A DNA stretch of 15,057 nucleotides from an uncultured Sutterella sp. (GTDB lineage: Bacteria; Pseudomonadota; Gammaproteobacteria; Burkholderiales; Burkholderiaceae_F): contig CAKQON010000042.1 in assembly GCA_934255515.1 (NCBI GenBank), forward strand, positions 1 to 15,057, read 5' to 3'. Below are positions 6,369-14,965 of this stretch, in pieces; position 1 is the stretch's first letter, and each line of letters opens with the position of its first letter. The position numbers and the translations under genes were made by a program. A model generated the notes under the pieces. It did no database searches. It saw only the letters and a list, made by a program, of their open reading frames with translations, and was not told the origin of the DNA.

Positions 6369-7460
6369 ATGACCATCATGTTTGCTCCCTCCTTCTCTTC
6401 TTCCTTCTTCTCCTCGATCTCCCGCCGCGACTTCATCGCCGCCGCCACGCTCTCCGCAGCCGGCATTTCCTCATCCACCTTCTCGCGCGGCGTCTGGGCA
6501 AAGGAACCCGAAAAGAAGTCCGTGACCATTGCCGTCGGCGGCAAGAACCTCTACTACTACCTCCCGATGGCGCTCGCCGACTGGATGGGCTTCTATAAGG
6601 AGGAGGGGCTCGACGTCAAGGTGGTCGACTTCCAGGGCGGCTCGAAGTCGCTCCAGGCCGTTGTTGGCGGCTCGGCCGACGTGGTTTCGGGCGCCTTCGA
6701 GCACACCCTCATGATGCAGACGAAGCGCCAGCGCATGACGGCCTTCGTGCTTCAGGACCGCGCTCCACAGTGCGTCTTCGTCATGAACCGCACGACGATG
6801 AAGGACGAAAAGGATCCTGCGAAGCTGAAGGGCCGCCGCATCGGTGTCTCGGCCCCGGGTTCCTCCACGCACGTGATTGCGAACTTCGTCATGCAGCGCG
6901 CGGGCGTGAAGCCCAATGAATTCTCCGTGATCGGCGTGGGCACGGGCGCAGGCGCCATTGCCGCCATGCGTGCCGGTCAGATCGATGCCTTGGTCGGCCT
7001 TGACCCCGTCATCACGCAGCTCACCGATGCAAAGGCGATCACGAACGTCACCGACACGCGCCGCGTGGATGAATCGGATGCGCTTTACGGCGGCGCGATG
7101 GTTGGCGGCTGCCTCTACGCCCCGGAAGCCTTCGTGAAGGCCAATCCGGAAACGGTTCAGCGCCTCACGAACGCGGTTATCCGCTCGCTCAAGGTGATCG
7201 AGAAGGTTTCGCCTGAAACGCTCCTGAAGTCTGTGCCGCGTCAGGCATTCATGGGGAACCCTGATCTCTACGCCCACTGCTTCGTAAACAACCGTCCCTC
7301 GATGTCGACCGACGGCCGCTTCCCCGCGGGCTGCGTTGAGGCGGCGGCGAAGGCTCTCTCCTCCGTGACGCCGGCGCTCGCGTCCTTCAAGTTCGACGCG
7401 GCCGCCTGCTTCGCCAATCAGTTTGCCGAAGCTTCGCCCATCAACGCCAGAAAGGCGTAA
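6369..7460 (+). CDS. Tat-exported substrate-binding protein of a NitT/TauT-type ABC importer
   Basis: The 363-residue product is a periplasmic binding protein of the nitrate/taurine/sulfonate (NMT1/SsuA-like) family. It begins with a twin-arginine signal: SRRDFIAAATLSAAG at residues 18-32, with likely cleavage after GVWA near residue 44. Tat export implies folding in the cytoplasm before secretion. The mature part opens with a beta strand (VTIAVGG), then YYYLPMALADWMGFYKEEG and VDFQGGSKSLQAVVGGSADV. This is the typical layout, in which the ligand pocket is followed by the G-G-S-x-x-x-Q-A-V segment. GRRIGVSAPGSSTH and AMRAGQIDALVGLDPVI are further family landmarks. The start at 6369 has no clear ribosome-binding site; the ATG at 6378 has GGA at a better distance and would only shorten the signal peptide by three residues. 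The ligand cannot be read from sequence. ATPase and permease genes follow on the same strand. Confidence 0.88.
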   Translation: MTIMFAPSFSSSFFSSISRRDFIAAATLSAAGISSSTFSRGVWAKEPEKKSVTIAVGGKNLYYYLPMALADWMGFYKEEGLDVKVVDFQGGSKSLQAVVGGSADVVSGAFEHTLMMQTKRQRMTAFVLQDRAPQCVFVMNRTTMKDEKDPAKLKGRRIGVSAPGSSTHVIANFVMQRAGVKPNEFSVIGVGTGAGAIAAMRAGQIDALVGLDPVITQLTDAKAITNVTDTRRVDESDALYGGAMVGGCLYAPEAFVKANPETVQRLTNAVIRSLKVIEKVSPETLLKSVPRQAFMGNPDLYAHCFVNNRPSMSTDGRFPAGCVEAAAKALSSVTPALASFKFDAAACFANQFAEASPINARKA

Positions 7461-7529
7461 GGGATCCTGCAGGCACGCCAATTCCATCCATTCCGACTTT
7501 TAAAACCGCATTCAACTCAGGCATCCGTG

Positions 7530-8360
7530 ATGTCCGCATCTACCACTTCGCAATCGGGCGATATGCCCGCCCTCGAATTCAAGAACGTTTCCTGCCGCTT
7601 CCCTGTTCCCGGAGGCATCTACACCGCGACGGAAAACGTCTCCTTCTCCATCGGCGACGGTGAATTCGTGAGCGTCGTGGGACCGACCGGGTGCGGAAAG
7701 TCGACGATCCTCAATGCCGCGGCCGGGCTTCTGAAGCCCGCCGACGGCGAGGTGCTGGTCTACGGGAAGCCACTTCAGGGACTCAACCGCCGCGCGGGAT
7801 ATATGTTTCAGGCCGAGAGCCTCATGCCCTGGGCGACGGCGCTCGAAAACGTCACGATGAGCCTCACCTTCCGGGGCGAGGAGCCGAAGCACGCCCGCGA
7901 GCTTGGCATGAGCTGGCTCGCCCGCGTGGGACTCGAAAAGTTCCCCGACCGCTATCCCCACGAGCTTTCGGGCGGCATGAGAAAGCGCGTCGCGATGGCG
8001 CAGACCCTGATTGCGGATCCGGACATTCTCCTCATGGACGAATCCTTCTCGGCGCTCGACATTCAGACGCGCCAGCTCATGGAAGACGAGCTTCTCGCCA
8101 TCTGGCAGGAAAAGAAGAAGGCCGTGCTCTTCATCACGCACGACCTCGACGAAGCGATCGCTATGTCCGACCGCGTGGTGGTCTTTTCGGCCGGTCCCGC
8201 TTCGCACCCGATCGGCGACTTCCCGATTACGCTCGAAAGACCTCGGAATGTGGCGGAAATCCGCATGACGCCCGCCTTCAACGAAAGCCATGCAGCCATC
8301 TGGAATGTGCTTCGCGATGAAGTGCTGAAGTCCTATCAGCAGCACCGCGCAGCGATCTGA
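7530..8360 (+). CDS. ABC importer ATPase, NitT/TauT type
   Basis: This 276-residue ATP-binding subunit should sit on the inner face of the membrane and power the importer encoded around it. All core motifs are present: Walker A GPTGCGKST (51-59), Q-loop Gln94 in YMFQAESLMPW, signature LSGGM (146-150), Walker B ILLMDE (166-171), D-loop SALD and switch His204 in ITHD. The MPW after the Q-loop is typical of the SsuB/TauB/NrtD group. I start it at the ATG at 7530; a GTG directly before it (7527) is the only alternative. The Shine-Dalgarno match is weak. It lies 69 nt after the binding-protein gene and 45 nt before the permease gene, so the three form one operon. Confidence 0.93.
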   Translation: MSASTTSQSGDMPALEFKNVSCRFPVPGGIYTATENVSFSIGDGEFVSVVGPTGCGKSTILNAAAGLLKPADGEVLVYGKPLQGLNRRAGYMFQAESLMPWATALENVTMSLTFRGEEPKHARELGMSWLARVGLEKFPDRYPHELSGGMRKRVAMAQTLIADPDILLMDESFSALDIQTRQLMEDELLAIWQEKKKAVLFITHDLDEAIAMSDRVVVFSAGPASHPIGDFPITLERPRNVAEIRMTPAFNESHAAIWNVLRDEVLKSYQQHRAAI

Positions 8361-8405
8361 TTCAGGGGTTTAGGGAAACAAGTTTCTAGAGGCAGGCAAA
8401 AGAAA

Positions 8406-9212
8406 ATGAATCATCACGCGAACGCCTTCAAAATCCGCATCTGGCAGTGGGGGCTCCTCGCCGCCATCTTCGTCTTCTGGTGGGCAATGACGAAGCCGGG
8501 ACTGATCCCGCCTTTCTTCTTCTCAAACGACAGCCAGGCGGCCTTCTTCTTCGGCGAGCCCTATGAGATCTTCATGCGGATCAAGGACTGGTTTGTCGGT
8601 GGCGAAATCTACCGTCATCTCGCGGTGACGCTCTACGAAACCGTGATGGCATTCGCAATCGGCACCGTGGCGGGTCTCGCCACCGGCCTCTGGCTCGCGC
8701 TCTCGCCCATGGCGGCCGCTGTGGCGGATCCCTTCATCAAGGGCTTGAATTCCATGCCCCGCGTGATTCTTGCGCCGATCTTTGCAGTTTGGTTCGGTCT
8801 CGGGCCCGCGTCGAAGATTGCCTTGGGCTTCACGCTCGTCTTCTTCATCGTCTTCTTCAACGTCTACCAGGGCGTTCACGAGGTGAACCCGACGGTTCTC
8901 AATTCCGCAAGGATGCTGGGCGCGAACGCGAAGCAGCTCTTGAAGCACGTTTATCTCCCGTCAGCCATGAGCTGGGTCTTCTCGAGCCTTCATACGTCGG
9001 TCGGCATGGCGTTCGTCGCCGCTGTGATCGGCGAATACCTGGGGTCGGCCGAAGGCGTGGGCTACCTGATTCTGCAGGCAGAAACCACCTTCGACATGAA
9101 TACGGTGATGGCAGGCATTCTGGTGCTGACCGCCTGCGCGCTCATCCTCGATCGCATCGTCACGGTCTGCGAAAAGCGCCTGATGCGCTGGCAGCCTGAG
9201 CTCTGCCGCTGA
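8406..9212 (+). CDS. ABC importer permease, NitT/TauT type
   Basis: This 268-residue inner-membrane protein has about six hydrophobic helices, beginning with WGLLAAIFVFWWAM (15-28). The cytoplasmic EAA loop that docks on the ATPase is visible at about 167-185 as SARMLGANAKQLLKHVYLP, including the conserved Gly. MPRVILAPIFAVWFGLG (117-133) and VGMAFVAAVIGEYLGSAEG (199-217) are hallmark stretches of SsuC/TauC-like permeases. It is normal in length, has an AGAGGCAGG-type site 10-18 bases before the ATG, and is the last gene of the operon. A Rho-independent terminator follows 30 nt after the stop. Two stop codons stand in tandem (TGA TAA). Confidence 0.93.
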   Translation: MNHHANAFKIRIWQWGLLAAIFVFWWAMTKPGLIPPFFFSNDSQAAFFFGEPYEIFMRIKDWFVGGEIYRHLAVTLYETVMAFAIGTVAGLATGLWLALSPMAAAVADPFIKGLNSMPRVILAPIFAVWFGLGPASKIALGFTLVFFIVFFNVYQGVHEVNPTVLNSARMLGANAKQLLKHVYLPSAMSWVFSSLHTSVGMAFVAAVIGEYLGSAEGVGYLILQAETTFDMNTVMAGILVLTACALILDRIVTVCEKRLMRWQPELCR

Positions 9213-9241
9213 TAACGCGCTCCATTGAAGGCACTAAAAGC

Positions 9242-9290
9242 AAGGCTCTGAGCTTCTCCCGGGAGGAGAAGAATTCAGAGCCTTTTTCGT
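9242..9290 (+). terminator. Rho-independent terminator between the ABC operon and mfd
   Basis: The ten-base arms AAGGCTCTGA (9242-9251) and TCAGAGCCTT (9275-9284) enclose a second stem, CTTCTCC (9253-9259) with GGAGAAG (9265-9271). A T-rich run TTTTTCG follows. It ends the plus-strand ABC operon. Because mfd converges on it from the right, it may also serve mfd, although the reverse-strand T-tract is poor. Confidence 0.9.
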
Positions 9291-9323
9291 TTTGTCCTTT
9301 CGCGTTTGCCGGAAGACTTTGCC

Positions 9324-12300
9324 TTATCCGCGCCGCGGTCCGATCGCCCGGACGGCGTGGCCGCCGCGCGACCCTCTGCCGTGCGTAGCCTTCACCACAT
9401 TCGCCGTGGTCTGAGCGGGCTTCTGGGGCAATGCCTTCTGAGGAGACTTCTTCGCAGCGGAAGAAGAGGCTGAAGAGGCGGCCTTGGATGAGGCCCCGGA
9501 TGAAGTCACATTCCCACCCGGGCTGCTCTCGTCGCTGCTGCCGTTTCCAGATCCCTGAGGCGAAAGTCTGGCGAGCGTTTCATAGACGATCGCGAGGCGT
9601 TTTTCAGGATCTTCGCTCGAGCCCTTGAGCCTGAGCTTCTCGGGACCGAGCATCTGCGCATCCGTTCTCGACTGCAGGAACTTGATGAGCGCGAGCGGAT
9701 CGAGATTGGGCTTCTGCGTGAAGATGATGATGATTCCGGCCGCCGCAGCGTCGATTCTGCGGATGCCGATCGCTTCGCAGCGAAGCCTCAGGCGATGGAT
9801 GTCGATCAGCCTCCTTGCCGGGTCGGGGAGCTTCCCGTAGCAGTCAACCAAGGCCTCGGTCGACTTTTCGAGCGCGTAGCGATCCTCGGCGGAGGCAAAC
9901 GCCTTGTAGTAGGCGAGGCGCTGCGAGACGTCGGACACGTAGGAAGAGGGCAGGAGTGCGGGCGCATGGAGATTGATGTCGGTCGAGAGAGAAAGCGGCC
10001 CGTCGACCGACGGGCTTTCGCCGCGCTTCAGGGCCTTCACCGCCTGCATGAGCATGCGGTTGTAAAGGTCGTAGCCGACTTCGGCGATTTCGCCGCTCTG
10101 GTGTTCGCCCAAAACTTCGCCCGCGCCGCGAATTTCGAGGTCGTGCATGGCGAGGTAGAAGCCTGAGCCCAGATCCTCCAGAGCCTGAATGGCGTCAAGG
10201 CGCTTCTGCGCATCCTTCGTGAATGCGCCGTCGGGAGGCGTAAGCAGATAGGCGTACGCCTGATGGTGCGAGCGCCCGACGCGGCCTCTCAACTGGTGGA
10301 GCTGCGCGAGGCCGAATTTGTCCGCGCGCTCGATGATGATCGTGTTGGCGGAGGGAACGTCGATGCCCGTTTCAATAATGGTGGAGCAAAGCAGCAGGTT
10401 GAAGCGCTGCTGATAGAACTCGCGCATCACGCGCTCGAGTTCGCGCTCATGCATCTGGCCGTGAGCGACCGCAATGCGGGCTTCAGGGACGAGCTTTTCG
10501 AGCCGAAGCTTGGCGTTCTCCATGGTCTCAACTTCGTTGTGAAGGAAGTAGACCTGACCGCCGCGCTTCAATTCTCTCAGGATCGCCTCGCGGATCGTTC
10601 CGTCCTGGTCGCTCTGAACGAAGGTCTTGACGGAGAGACGCCGCTCCGGAGCGGTTGCAATGACGGAGAAGTCGCGGATCCCTTCGAGGCTCATGGAGAG
10701 CGTGCGGGGAATCGGGGTTGCCGTGAGCGTGAGCACGTCGACTTCAGCGCGAATTTTCCGCAGAAGTTCCTTCTGCCTGACGCCGAAGCGGTGCTCTTCG
10801 TCGATGATGACGAGCCCGAGGTTCTTGAAGTTCACCTTGTCGGAAAGGAGCTTGTGCGTGCCGATCACGATGTCGACCGTGCCGTCGGCGAGGCCTTCGA
10901 GGGCTTTGGTGGTTTCCTTCCCCGTGCGGAAGCGCGAGAGCTCGGCAATCGTTACAGGCCACGCGCGGAAGCGGTCGCGGAAGGTGGCGGCATGCTGTTC
11001 AGCGAGAAGAGTCGTCGGGCATAGGACTGCAACCTGGCGGCCCGCCATCGCAGCAATGAATGCGGCGCGAAGCGCAACTTCAGTTTTCCCGAACCCAACG
11101 TCGCCGCAGACCAGGCGGTCCATGGGCTTCCCTGAGGTCATGTCGCTCACGACCGCTTCAATGGCGCTTGCCTGATCGGGCGTTTCGTCGAAGGCGAAGC
11201 CCTCCCGGAAGGCCTGATAGTCGTTGGGATCGAGCTTGAATCTGAGCCCTTCGCGGGTTTTTCTCAAGGCGTACAGATTGAGGAGTTCGGCCGCAGTGTC
11301 GCGCACTTCTTCGGCGGCCTTCCGCTTTGCCTTTTCCCAGTCCCCGCGGCCGAGCTGATGGAGCGGCGCATGATCGGGGTCGGCACCCGCGTAGCGGGAG
11401 ATAAGCTGCAGATTCGTGATCGGAACAAAGAGCTTCGCTTCGTTCTTGTATTCGATCTCGAGGAACTCGGCTTCGCCTTCGCCCGTTTCCATGCGGACGA
11501 GCCCGCGGTAGCGCCCGATGCCGTGGTCGGCATGAACGACGGCGTCGCCGGGCTTCAGTTCCGCGACGTCGCGCACCATCATTTCGAGCGTCGTCGCATG
11601 CTTGACGCGTCTCAGACGTTGCCGACGGGGGCTTGCGGCATAGAGCTCTGTTTCCGTGAGGATGACGAGCTTTTCCTTTTCAAAGACCGCGCCGGAATAA
11701 AGGGGCGTTGCGGCGATGTTCACCTTGTCGCCGGCCGCGAGGAAGTCTCCCCATGAGTCGACGGGCGAAAATTTGAGGCCGCCCGAGCGGAAGAGCTCCG
11801 ACATCGTTTCCTCGCGTCCCGGAGACGACGCGGAAATGAGCGTTCTCCAGCCCTTCATGCCGAATTCCTGCGTGCGGTGGAGGAGCTTTTCAACCGGGTT
11901 CTGGCTCTTCCTGTCGACCTCAACGCCCGTGAGGAGCTCGAGATCTTCGGCGCGGTTACGCTTTTCGACCGTAAAGCGCGCGAACTTGTTGAGGGACTTA
12001 AAGAACTCCTCGGGCTTCTGCCAGAGCATTTCGGGCGGGAGCGCCGGACGGAGGATGTCGGTCAGAAGAACCTTCGCGCGCGAGGTCATGTCGCGCCAGA
12101 AGGCCTGGAGCGCCTTTTCGGCGTCTCCCACGAGAAAGACGCGGGTCGTTTCCGACAGGTAGTCGGCGAGGATGGAGGTCGATTCAAAGAAGAGCGGCAG
12201 ATAGTATTCAATGCCGGGCGAGAGAATGCCCTTTTCGATGTCGGTGTAGACCAAGCTCTTTCTCGGGTCGCTCGCAAACTGCGTGCGCCAGCGCTGGCGA

Positions 12301-13010
12301 AAGGCAAGGAGCGAATCCGGGTCCACCGGGAATTCGTGCCCCGGGAGGAGTCGGATTTCTTTTGTTTCCTCCATCGAGCGCTGGGTCTCCACGTCGAACC
12401 ATCGGATCGATTCGATTTCGTCGTCGAAGAAGTCGAGTCGGAAGGGGCGTTCGGACCCCATCGGAAAGACGTCGACGATGCTCCCGCGAACGGCAAATTC
12501 GCCGGCCGCAAGAACCTGCTTCACGGAGGCGTAGCCCGCGAGTGCGAGGCGCTCCTTGATCGCGCCGATCGAGATCCGCTCGCCCTCGTGAAAGAAGAAG
12601 GTGCTCGCACCAATGTAGGAGACCGGAGCGATTCGCTGCGACGCCGTGATCGCTGAGGCGAGAAGCACGTCCGCGCCCCCGGTGGGAGCCGTGAGGCGGT
12701 AGAGCGTTTCGAGACGCTCGGAAACGAGGTCTTCCTGAGGCGAGAGAACGTCGTAGGGGAGCGTTTCCCAGTCGGGGAGCGGCCGAACATTCAGTTCCGG
12801 TTCGAACCAGGGAAGTTCGGAAGAGAGCCTCGGTACATCCGCCGGATCCGCGCAGACGACGAGCACGCGCATGCCCTTCGCCTTCATCTCAAGCGCGGCG
12901 CGGGCAATCGCCGCGGCGTCACTCGTCTGGGCGGAGATTTCGAGCCTGCGGCGAACGCCGGGTTCGACGGCAGCAAGGTTTTCCTTGAAGAGGATGGGCG
13001 TGTCGGTCAT
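9324..13010 (-). CDS. mfd: Transcription-repair coupling factor Mfd
   Basis: Mfd is the ATP-driven translocase that removes RNA polymerase stalled at DNA lesions and recruits UvrA for excision repair. I start it at the ATG at 13010 (MTDTPILFKENLAAVEPG), giving 1228 residues; upstream in-frame starts at 13106 (ATG) and 13148 (GTG) would add an atypical extension. No start has a good Shine-Dalgarno site. Domains in order are the UvrB-like N-terminal module (with LPDWETLPYD and QRIAPVS), the RNA-polymerase-interaction segment near 490-505 (VVHADHGIGRYRGL), and the superfamily 2 helicase core. The core shows Walker A GDVGFGKTE (636-644), DEEH (737-740), TATPIPRT (763-770) and GRVGR (909-913). The TRCF C-terminal domain follows to about 1150. 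The last 78 residues are an extra Ser/Ala/Lys/Gly-rich tail ending RGSRGGHAVRAIGPRRG, which explains the length above the usual 1150. The gene is divergent from brnQ. Confidence 0.95.
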   Translation of the reverse strand: MTDTPILFKENLAAVEPGVRRRLEISAQTSDAAAIARAALEMKAKGMRVLVVCADPADVPRLSSELPWFEPELNVRPLPDWETLPYDVLSPQEDLVSERLETLYRLTAPTGGADVLLASAITASQRIAPVSYIGASTFFFHEGERISIGAIKERLALAGYASVKQVLAAGEFAVRGSIVDVFPMGSERPFRLDFFDDEIESIRWFDVETQRSMEETKEIRLLPGHEFPVDPDSLLAFRQRWRTQFASDPRKSLVYTDIEKGILSPGIEYYLPLFFESTSILADYLSETTRVFLVGDAEKALQAFWRDMTSRAKVLLTDILRPALPPEMLWQKPEEFFKSLNKFARFTVEKRNRAEDLELLTGVEVDRKSQNPVEKLLHRTQEFGMKGWRTLISASSPGREETMSELFRSGGLKFSPVDSWGDFLAAGDKVNIAATPLYSGAVFEKEKLVILTETELYAASPRRQRLRRVKHATTLEMMVRDVAELKPGDAVVHADHGIGRYRGLVRMETGEGEAEFLEIEYKNEAKLFVPITNLQLISRYAGADPDHAPLHQLGRGDWEKAKRKAAEEVRDTAAELLNLYALRKTREGLRFKLDPNDYQAFREGFAFDETPDQASAIEAVVSDMTSGKPMDRLVCGDVGFGKTEVALRAAFIAAMAGRQVAVLCPTTLLAEQHAATFRDRFRAWPVTIAELSRFRTGKETTKALEGLADGTVDIVIGTHKLLSDKVNFKNLGLVIIDEEHRFGVRQKELLRKIRAEVDVLTLTATPIPRTLSMSLEGIRDFSVIATAPERRLSVKTFVQSDQDGTIREAILRELKRGGQVYFLHNEVETMENAKLRLEKLVPEARIAVAHGQMHERELERVMREFYQQRFNLLLCSTIIETGIDVPSANTIIIERADKFGLAQLHQLRGRVGRSHHQAYAYLLTPPDGAFTKDAQKRLDAIQALEDLGSGFYLAMHDLEIRGAGEVLGEHQSGEIAEVGYDLYNRMLMQAVKALKRGESPSVDGPLSLSTDINLHAPALLPSSYVSDVSQRLAYYKAFASAEDRYALEKSTEALVDCYGKLPDPARRLIDIHRLRLRCEAIGIRRIDAAAAGIIIIFTQKPNLDPLALIKFLQSRTDAQMLGPEKLRLKGSSEDPEKRLAIVYETLARLSPQGSGNGSSDESSPGGNVTSSGASSKAASSASSSAAKKSPQKALPQKPAQTTANVVKATHGRGSRGGHAVRAIGPRRG

Positions 13011-13238
13011 GGCATGACGTAGAGAAGGAGACGTACAAACGTCGAAGCCCGCCCGGCGCGGTGCTGCGCAGAGCGGTCCATAAAGAAGCGCTGATTTTGC
13101 GGACATTCTGCCACAAAGGGAAATTGAAAAAGCCTTCGCTTGCCGCACGATCGGATCCTCAGGACGGACATGGCCGCTCAGCGCAGAGACGTGTTAGCCT
13201 TTCGGACTTTCTAATCTTTACCCCGGATTTCTTGACTC
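13011..13238. other. Divergent mfd-brnQ intergenic region
   Basis: These 228 bases hold the promoters of both genes. I cannot identify a convincing sigma70 pair for either. In-frame upstream starts for mfd at 13106 and 13148 remain possible, in which case the gap is shorter. The brnQ ATG at 13239 has only a weak GGA about a dozen bases upstream. Confidence 0.4.
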
Positions 13239-14600
13239 ATGACTTCACTGCCGCTTGGGAAACGCCTTCTCGTCGGATTCACGCTCTTCGCCATGTTCTT
13301 CGGCGCAGGAAACCTCATCTTTCCGCCCTGGCTCGGCGCTCAGGCCGGCGTCGACACGCTTCCTGCGCTCGCAGGCTTTCTCGTCACTGCCGTGGGCTTT
13401 CCGATTCTCGGCGTGATGGCAGTGGCGGAGTCGGGCGGTTTGAAGTCGCTCGCGGGCCGCGTGCACCCGGCCTTCGCCTTCGTCTTCATGCTCCTCATCT
13501 ACCTTTCGATCGGTCCCTGCCTTGCAATCCCAAGAACGGCGAGCACGTCCTTTGAAATGGTGGTGCGTCCGGTTCTCGAAAACTTCGGACTCCTCGAAGC
13601 TCAAATGGGCGGCTGGTCGCTTCTCGGCACATCGCAGTTTGCCTATTCGGTGGTCTTCTTTCTTCTTGCCTTTGCAGTGGCGCTGAATCCTGAGAAGCTT
13701 ACGCAGCGCCTGGGGCGCTTCCTCTGTCCCGCGCTCATTACGCTCATCGCCATTCTCTGGATCGGCGTGATGGCGACGCCGATCGGCGAACCCGGGATCG
13801 CAAAAGCGGGCTACGCCGCAAACGCCTTCTTCACGGGCTTCATCGACGGCTACCAGACGATGGATACGCTCGCGGCCCTCAATTTCGGCCTCATCATCGC
13901 GATGAACATTCGCGCCTTCGGCATCCGATCGGAAAGCGCCGTCGTGAAGGAAACGGTCTTTGCTGGCATCGTGGCCGCGGTCATCTTCTTCTGCGTCTAC
14001 GGTGCGCTCTCTCAGGTCGGCATGGAAGCGGGGAACATCCCGAACAGTTTTGAGAACGGCGCGCAGATTCTTACGGCGGCTGCCGGCACGCTCTTCGGAC
14101 CGTTGGGCACAGTGCTTCTCGGATTCGTCTTCTTCATTGCCTGCTTCAATACGTGCGTGGGCCTTATTGCCTGCTGCTCGGACTATTTCAGCTCGCTCAT
14201 GCCGAAGCTCGACTACCGCGGCTGGGCGGCGCTCTTTGCTTTCGTGAGCATGATCGTGAGCAATGCGGGCCTTACGCTCATTCTCAAGTTCTCGATTCCG
14301 GTGCTCGTCGCCATCTATCCGATCGCGATCGTTCTGATCGTGCTTGCGCTTATCACGCTCGTCTGGCGGCGGCTCCCCGAACATCGCTGGGTCTATCCGA
14401 TGACGATTCTCTTCACGGGCGTCGTCGCGATCACGCAGGGTCTGGAAGCCTTCGGGCTGGCGGTTCCCATGCTCTCCAATGTCTGCAGGGATCTCCCCTG
14501 GGCCGCTGAGGGTCTGCAGTGGGTGAGCCCGGCGATCGGGGGGTTCTTCGTGGGGCTCTTCTCCTCCTGGAAGATTCCGCACTGCTGCGATCCGAGCTGA
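13239..14600 (+). CDS. brnQ: Branched-chain amino acid:cation symporter, BrnQ/LIVCS family
   Basis: The 453-residue inner-membrane protein has about twelve hydrophobic helices and the family signature FAMFFGAGNLIFPPWLG at residues 17-33. Further typical stretches are LSIGPCLAIPRTASTSFEM, LNFGLIIAMNIRAFG and VGLIACCSDYFSSLMPKLDYRGW. BrnQ proteins import leucine, isoleucine and valine with sodium or protons. Length and helix pattern are normal and the gene is intact. It is transcribed away from mfd and appears to be a single-gene unit ended by a terminator about 70 nt past the stop. Confidence 0.93.
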   Translation: MTSLPLGKRLLVGFTLFAMFFGAGNLIFPPWLGAQAGVDTLPALAGFLVTAVGFPILGVMAVAESGGLKSLAGRVHPAFAFVFMLLIYLSIGPCLAIPRTASTSFEMVVRPVLENFGLLEAQMGGWSLLGTSQFAYSVVFFLLAFAVALNPEKLTQRLGRFLCPALITLIAILWIGVMATPIGEPGIAKAGYAANAFFTGFIDGYQTMDTLAALNFGLIIAMNIRAFGIRSESAVVKETVFAGIVAAVIFFCVYGALSQVGMEAGNIPNSFENGAQILTAAAGTLFGPLGTVLLGFVFFIACFNTCVGLIACCSDYFSSLMPKLDYRGWAALFAFVSMIVSNAGLTLILKFSIPVLVAIYPIAIVLIVLALITLVWRRLPEHRWVYPMTILFTGVVAITQGLEAFGLAVPMLSNVCRDLPWAAEGLQWVSPAIGGFFVGLFSSWKIPHCCDPS

Positions 14601-14610
14601 GTGCTTTGAT

Positions 14611-14648
14611 GTCTCAGGGAATCATGATGATCTGATTCCAGAGGAGAC
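14611..14648 (+). repeat. Hairpin just after brnQ
   Basis: The arms GGAATCA (14618-14624) and TGATTCC (14633-14639) pair perfectly, flanked by a second short pair GTCTC/GAGAC (14611-14615, 14644-14648). No T-tract follows, so it is more likely an mRNA 3' structure than a terminator. Confidence 0.4.
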
Positions 14649-14669
14649 AGCAGCAGTGAACTCTTTTGC

Positions 14670-14703
14670 GGGCATTCGTTTTCGGACGGGTGCCCTTTTC
14701 TTG
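14670..14703 (+). terminator. Rho-independent terminator of brnQ
   Basis: The arms GGGCATTCGT (14670-14679) and ACGGGTGCCC (14686-14695) pair over ten positions, two of them G-U, around a TTTCGG loop. TTTTCTTG follows directly. The group II intron begins at the next base, 14704, so the T-tract also serves as the likely 5' exon of the intron insertion. Confidence 0.8.
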
Positions 14704-14905
14704 GTGCGCCCGGCAGCGCACGTGTGTTTATGTGGTGAAAGTCCACTGACCGCCCGAGAAGGGGAAGGTCTAGCGACTCGGCAGAGTCAGGGAGGCAACG
14801 ATCTGATGAAGGAAGCCGATAGCAAATAGCCAGTCCGACGAACAGGAAGCGGATGCGAGGCGCATCAATTGGGAGAGCGAGCCTAAAGTCGTTATTAATG
14901 CAGCA
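14704..14905 (+). mobile_element. Group II intron 5' fragment, probably bacterial class C (IIC), truncated
   Basis: The sequence starts GTGCGCCCGGCA, a classic group II intron 5' end close to the GUGUGCCCGGCAUGGGUGC opening of IIC introns such as that of Oceanobacillus. At 14734-14744 GGTGAAAGTCC matches the conserved GGTGAGAGTCC-like segment of domain I. Later purine-rich stretches with GAAGGAAGCC and GGAAGCGGATGCGAGGCGC are also typical. It begins eight bases after the brnQ terminator stem, as IIC introns characteristically do. Only about 200 nt survive. No domains II-VI and no reverse-transcriptase/maturase gene follow; the sequence turns AT-rich near 14905 and leads into a transposase. 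The exact right boundary is uncertain by some tens of bases. Confidence 0.7.
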
Positions 14906-14965
14906 TATATAGTTAACAAAAGGTTTTGGCTATGATGTAATTGATAAATGAATTACAAAATTTAA
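14906..14965 (+). other. AT-rich junction between intron remnant and IS630-like transposase
   Basis: This stretch should contain the left end of the right-hand IS element. IS630 elements insert at TA, and the run CATATATAG at 14904-14912 offers several TA positions for the junction. A short CAAAA-GG-TTTTG inverted pair lies at 14917-14928, and TATGAT at 14931-14936 could be a -10 box. The terminal repeat cannot be confirmed without the far end. Confidence 0.35.

Noticed and set aside
6471..8345. Two long minus-strand open frames opposite the ABC binding protein and ATPase
   Set aside because: Composition is His/Arg/Glu-rich and featureless; the plus-strand genes have complete motifs.
13245..14582. 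445-codon open frame on the minus strand, opposite brnQ
   Set aside because: It lies antisense to a clear BrnQ gene; its sequence is Arg/Glu/His-rich without family features, as expected from GC-rich third positions.
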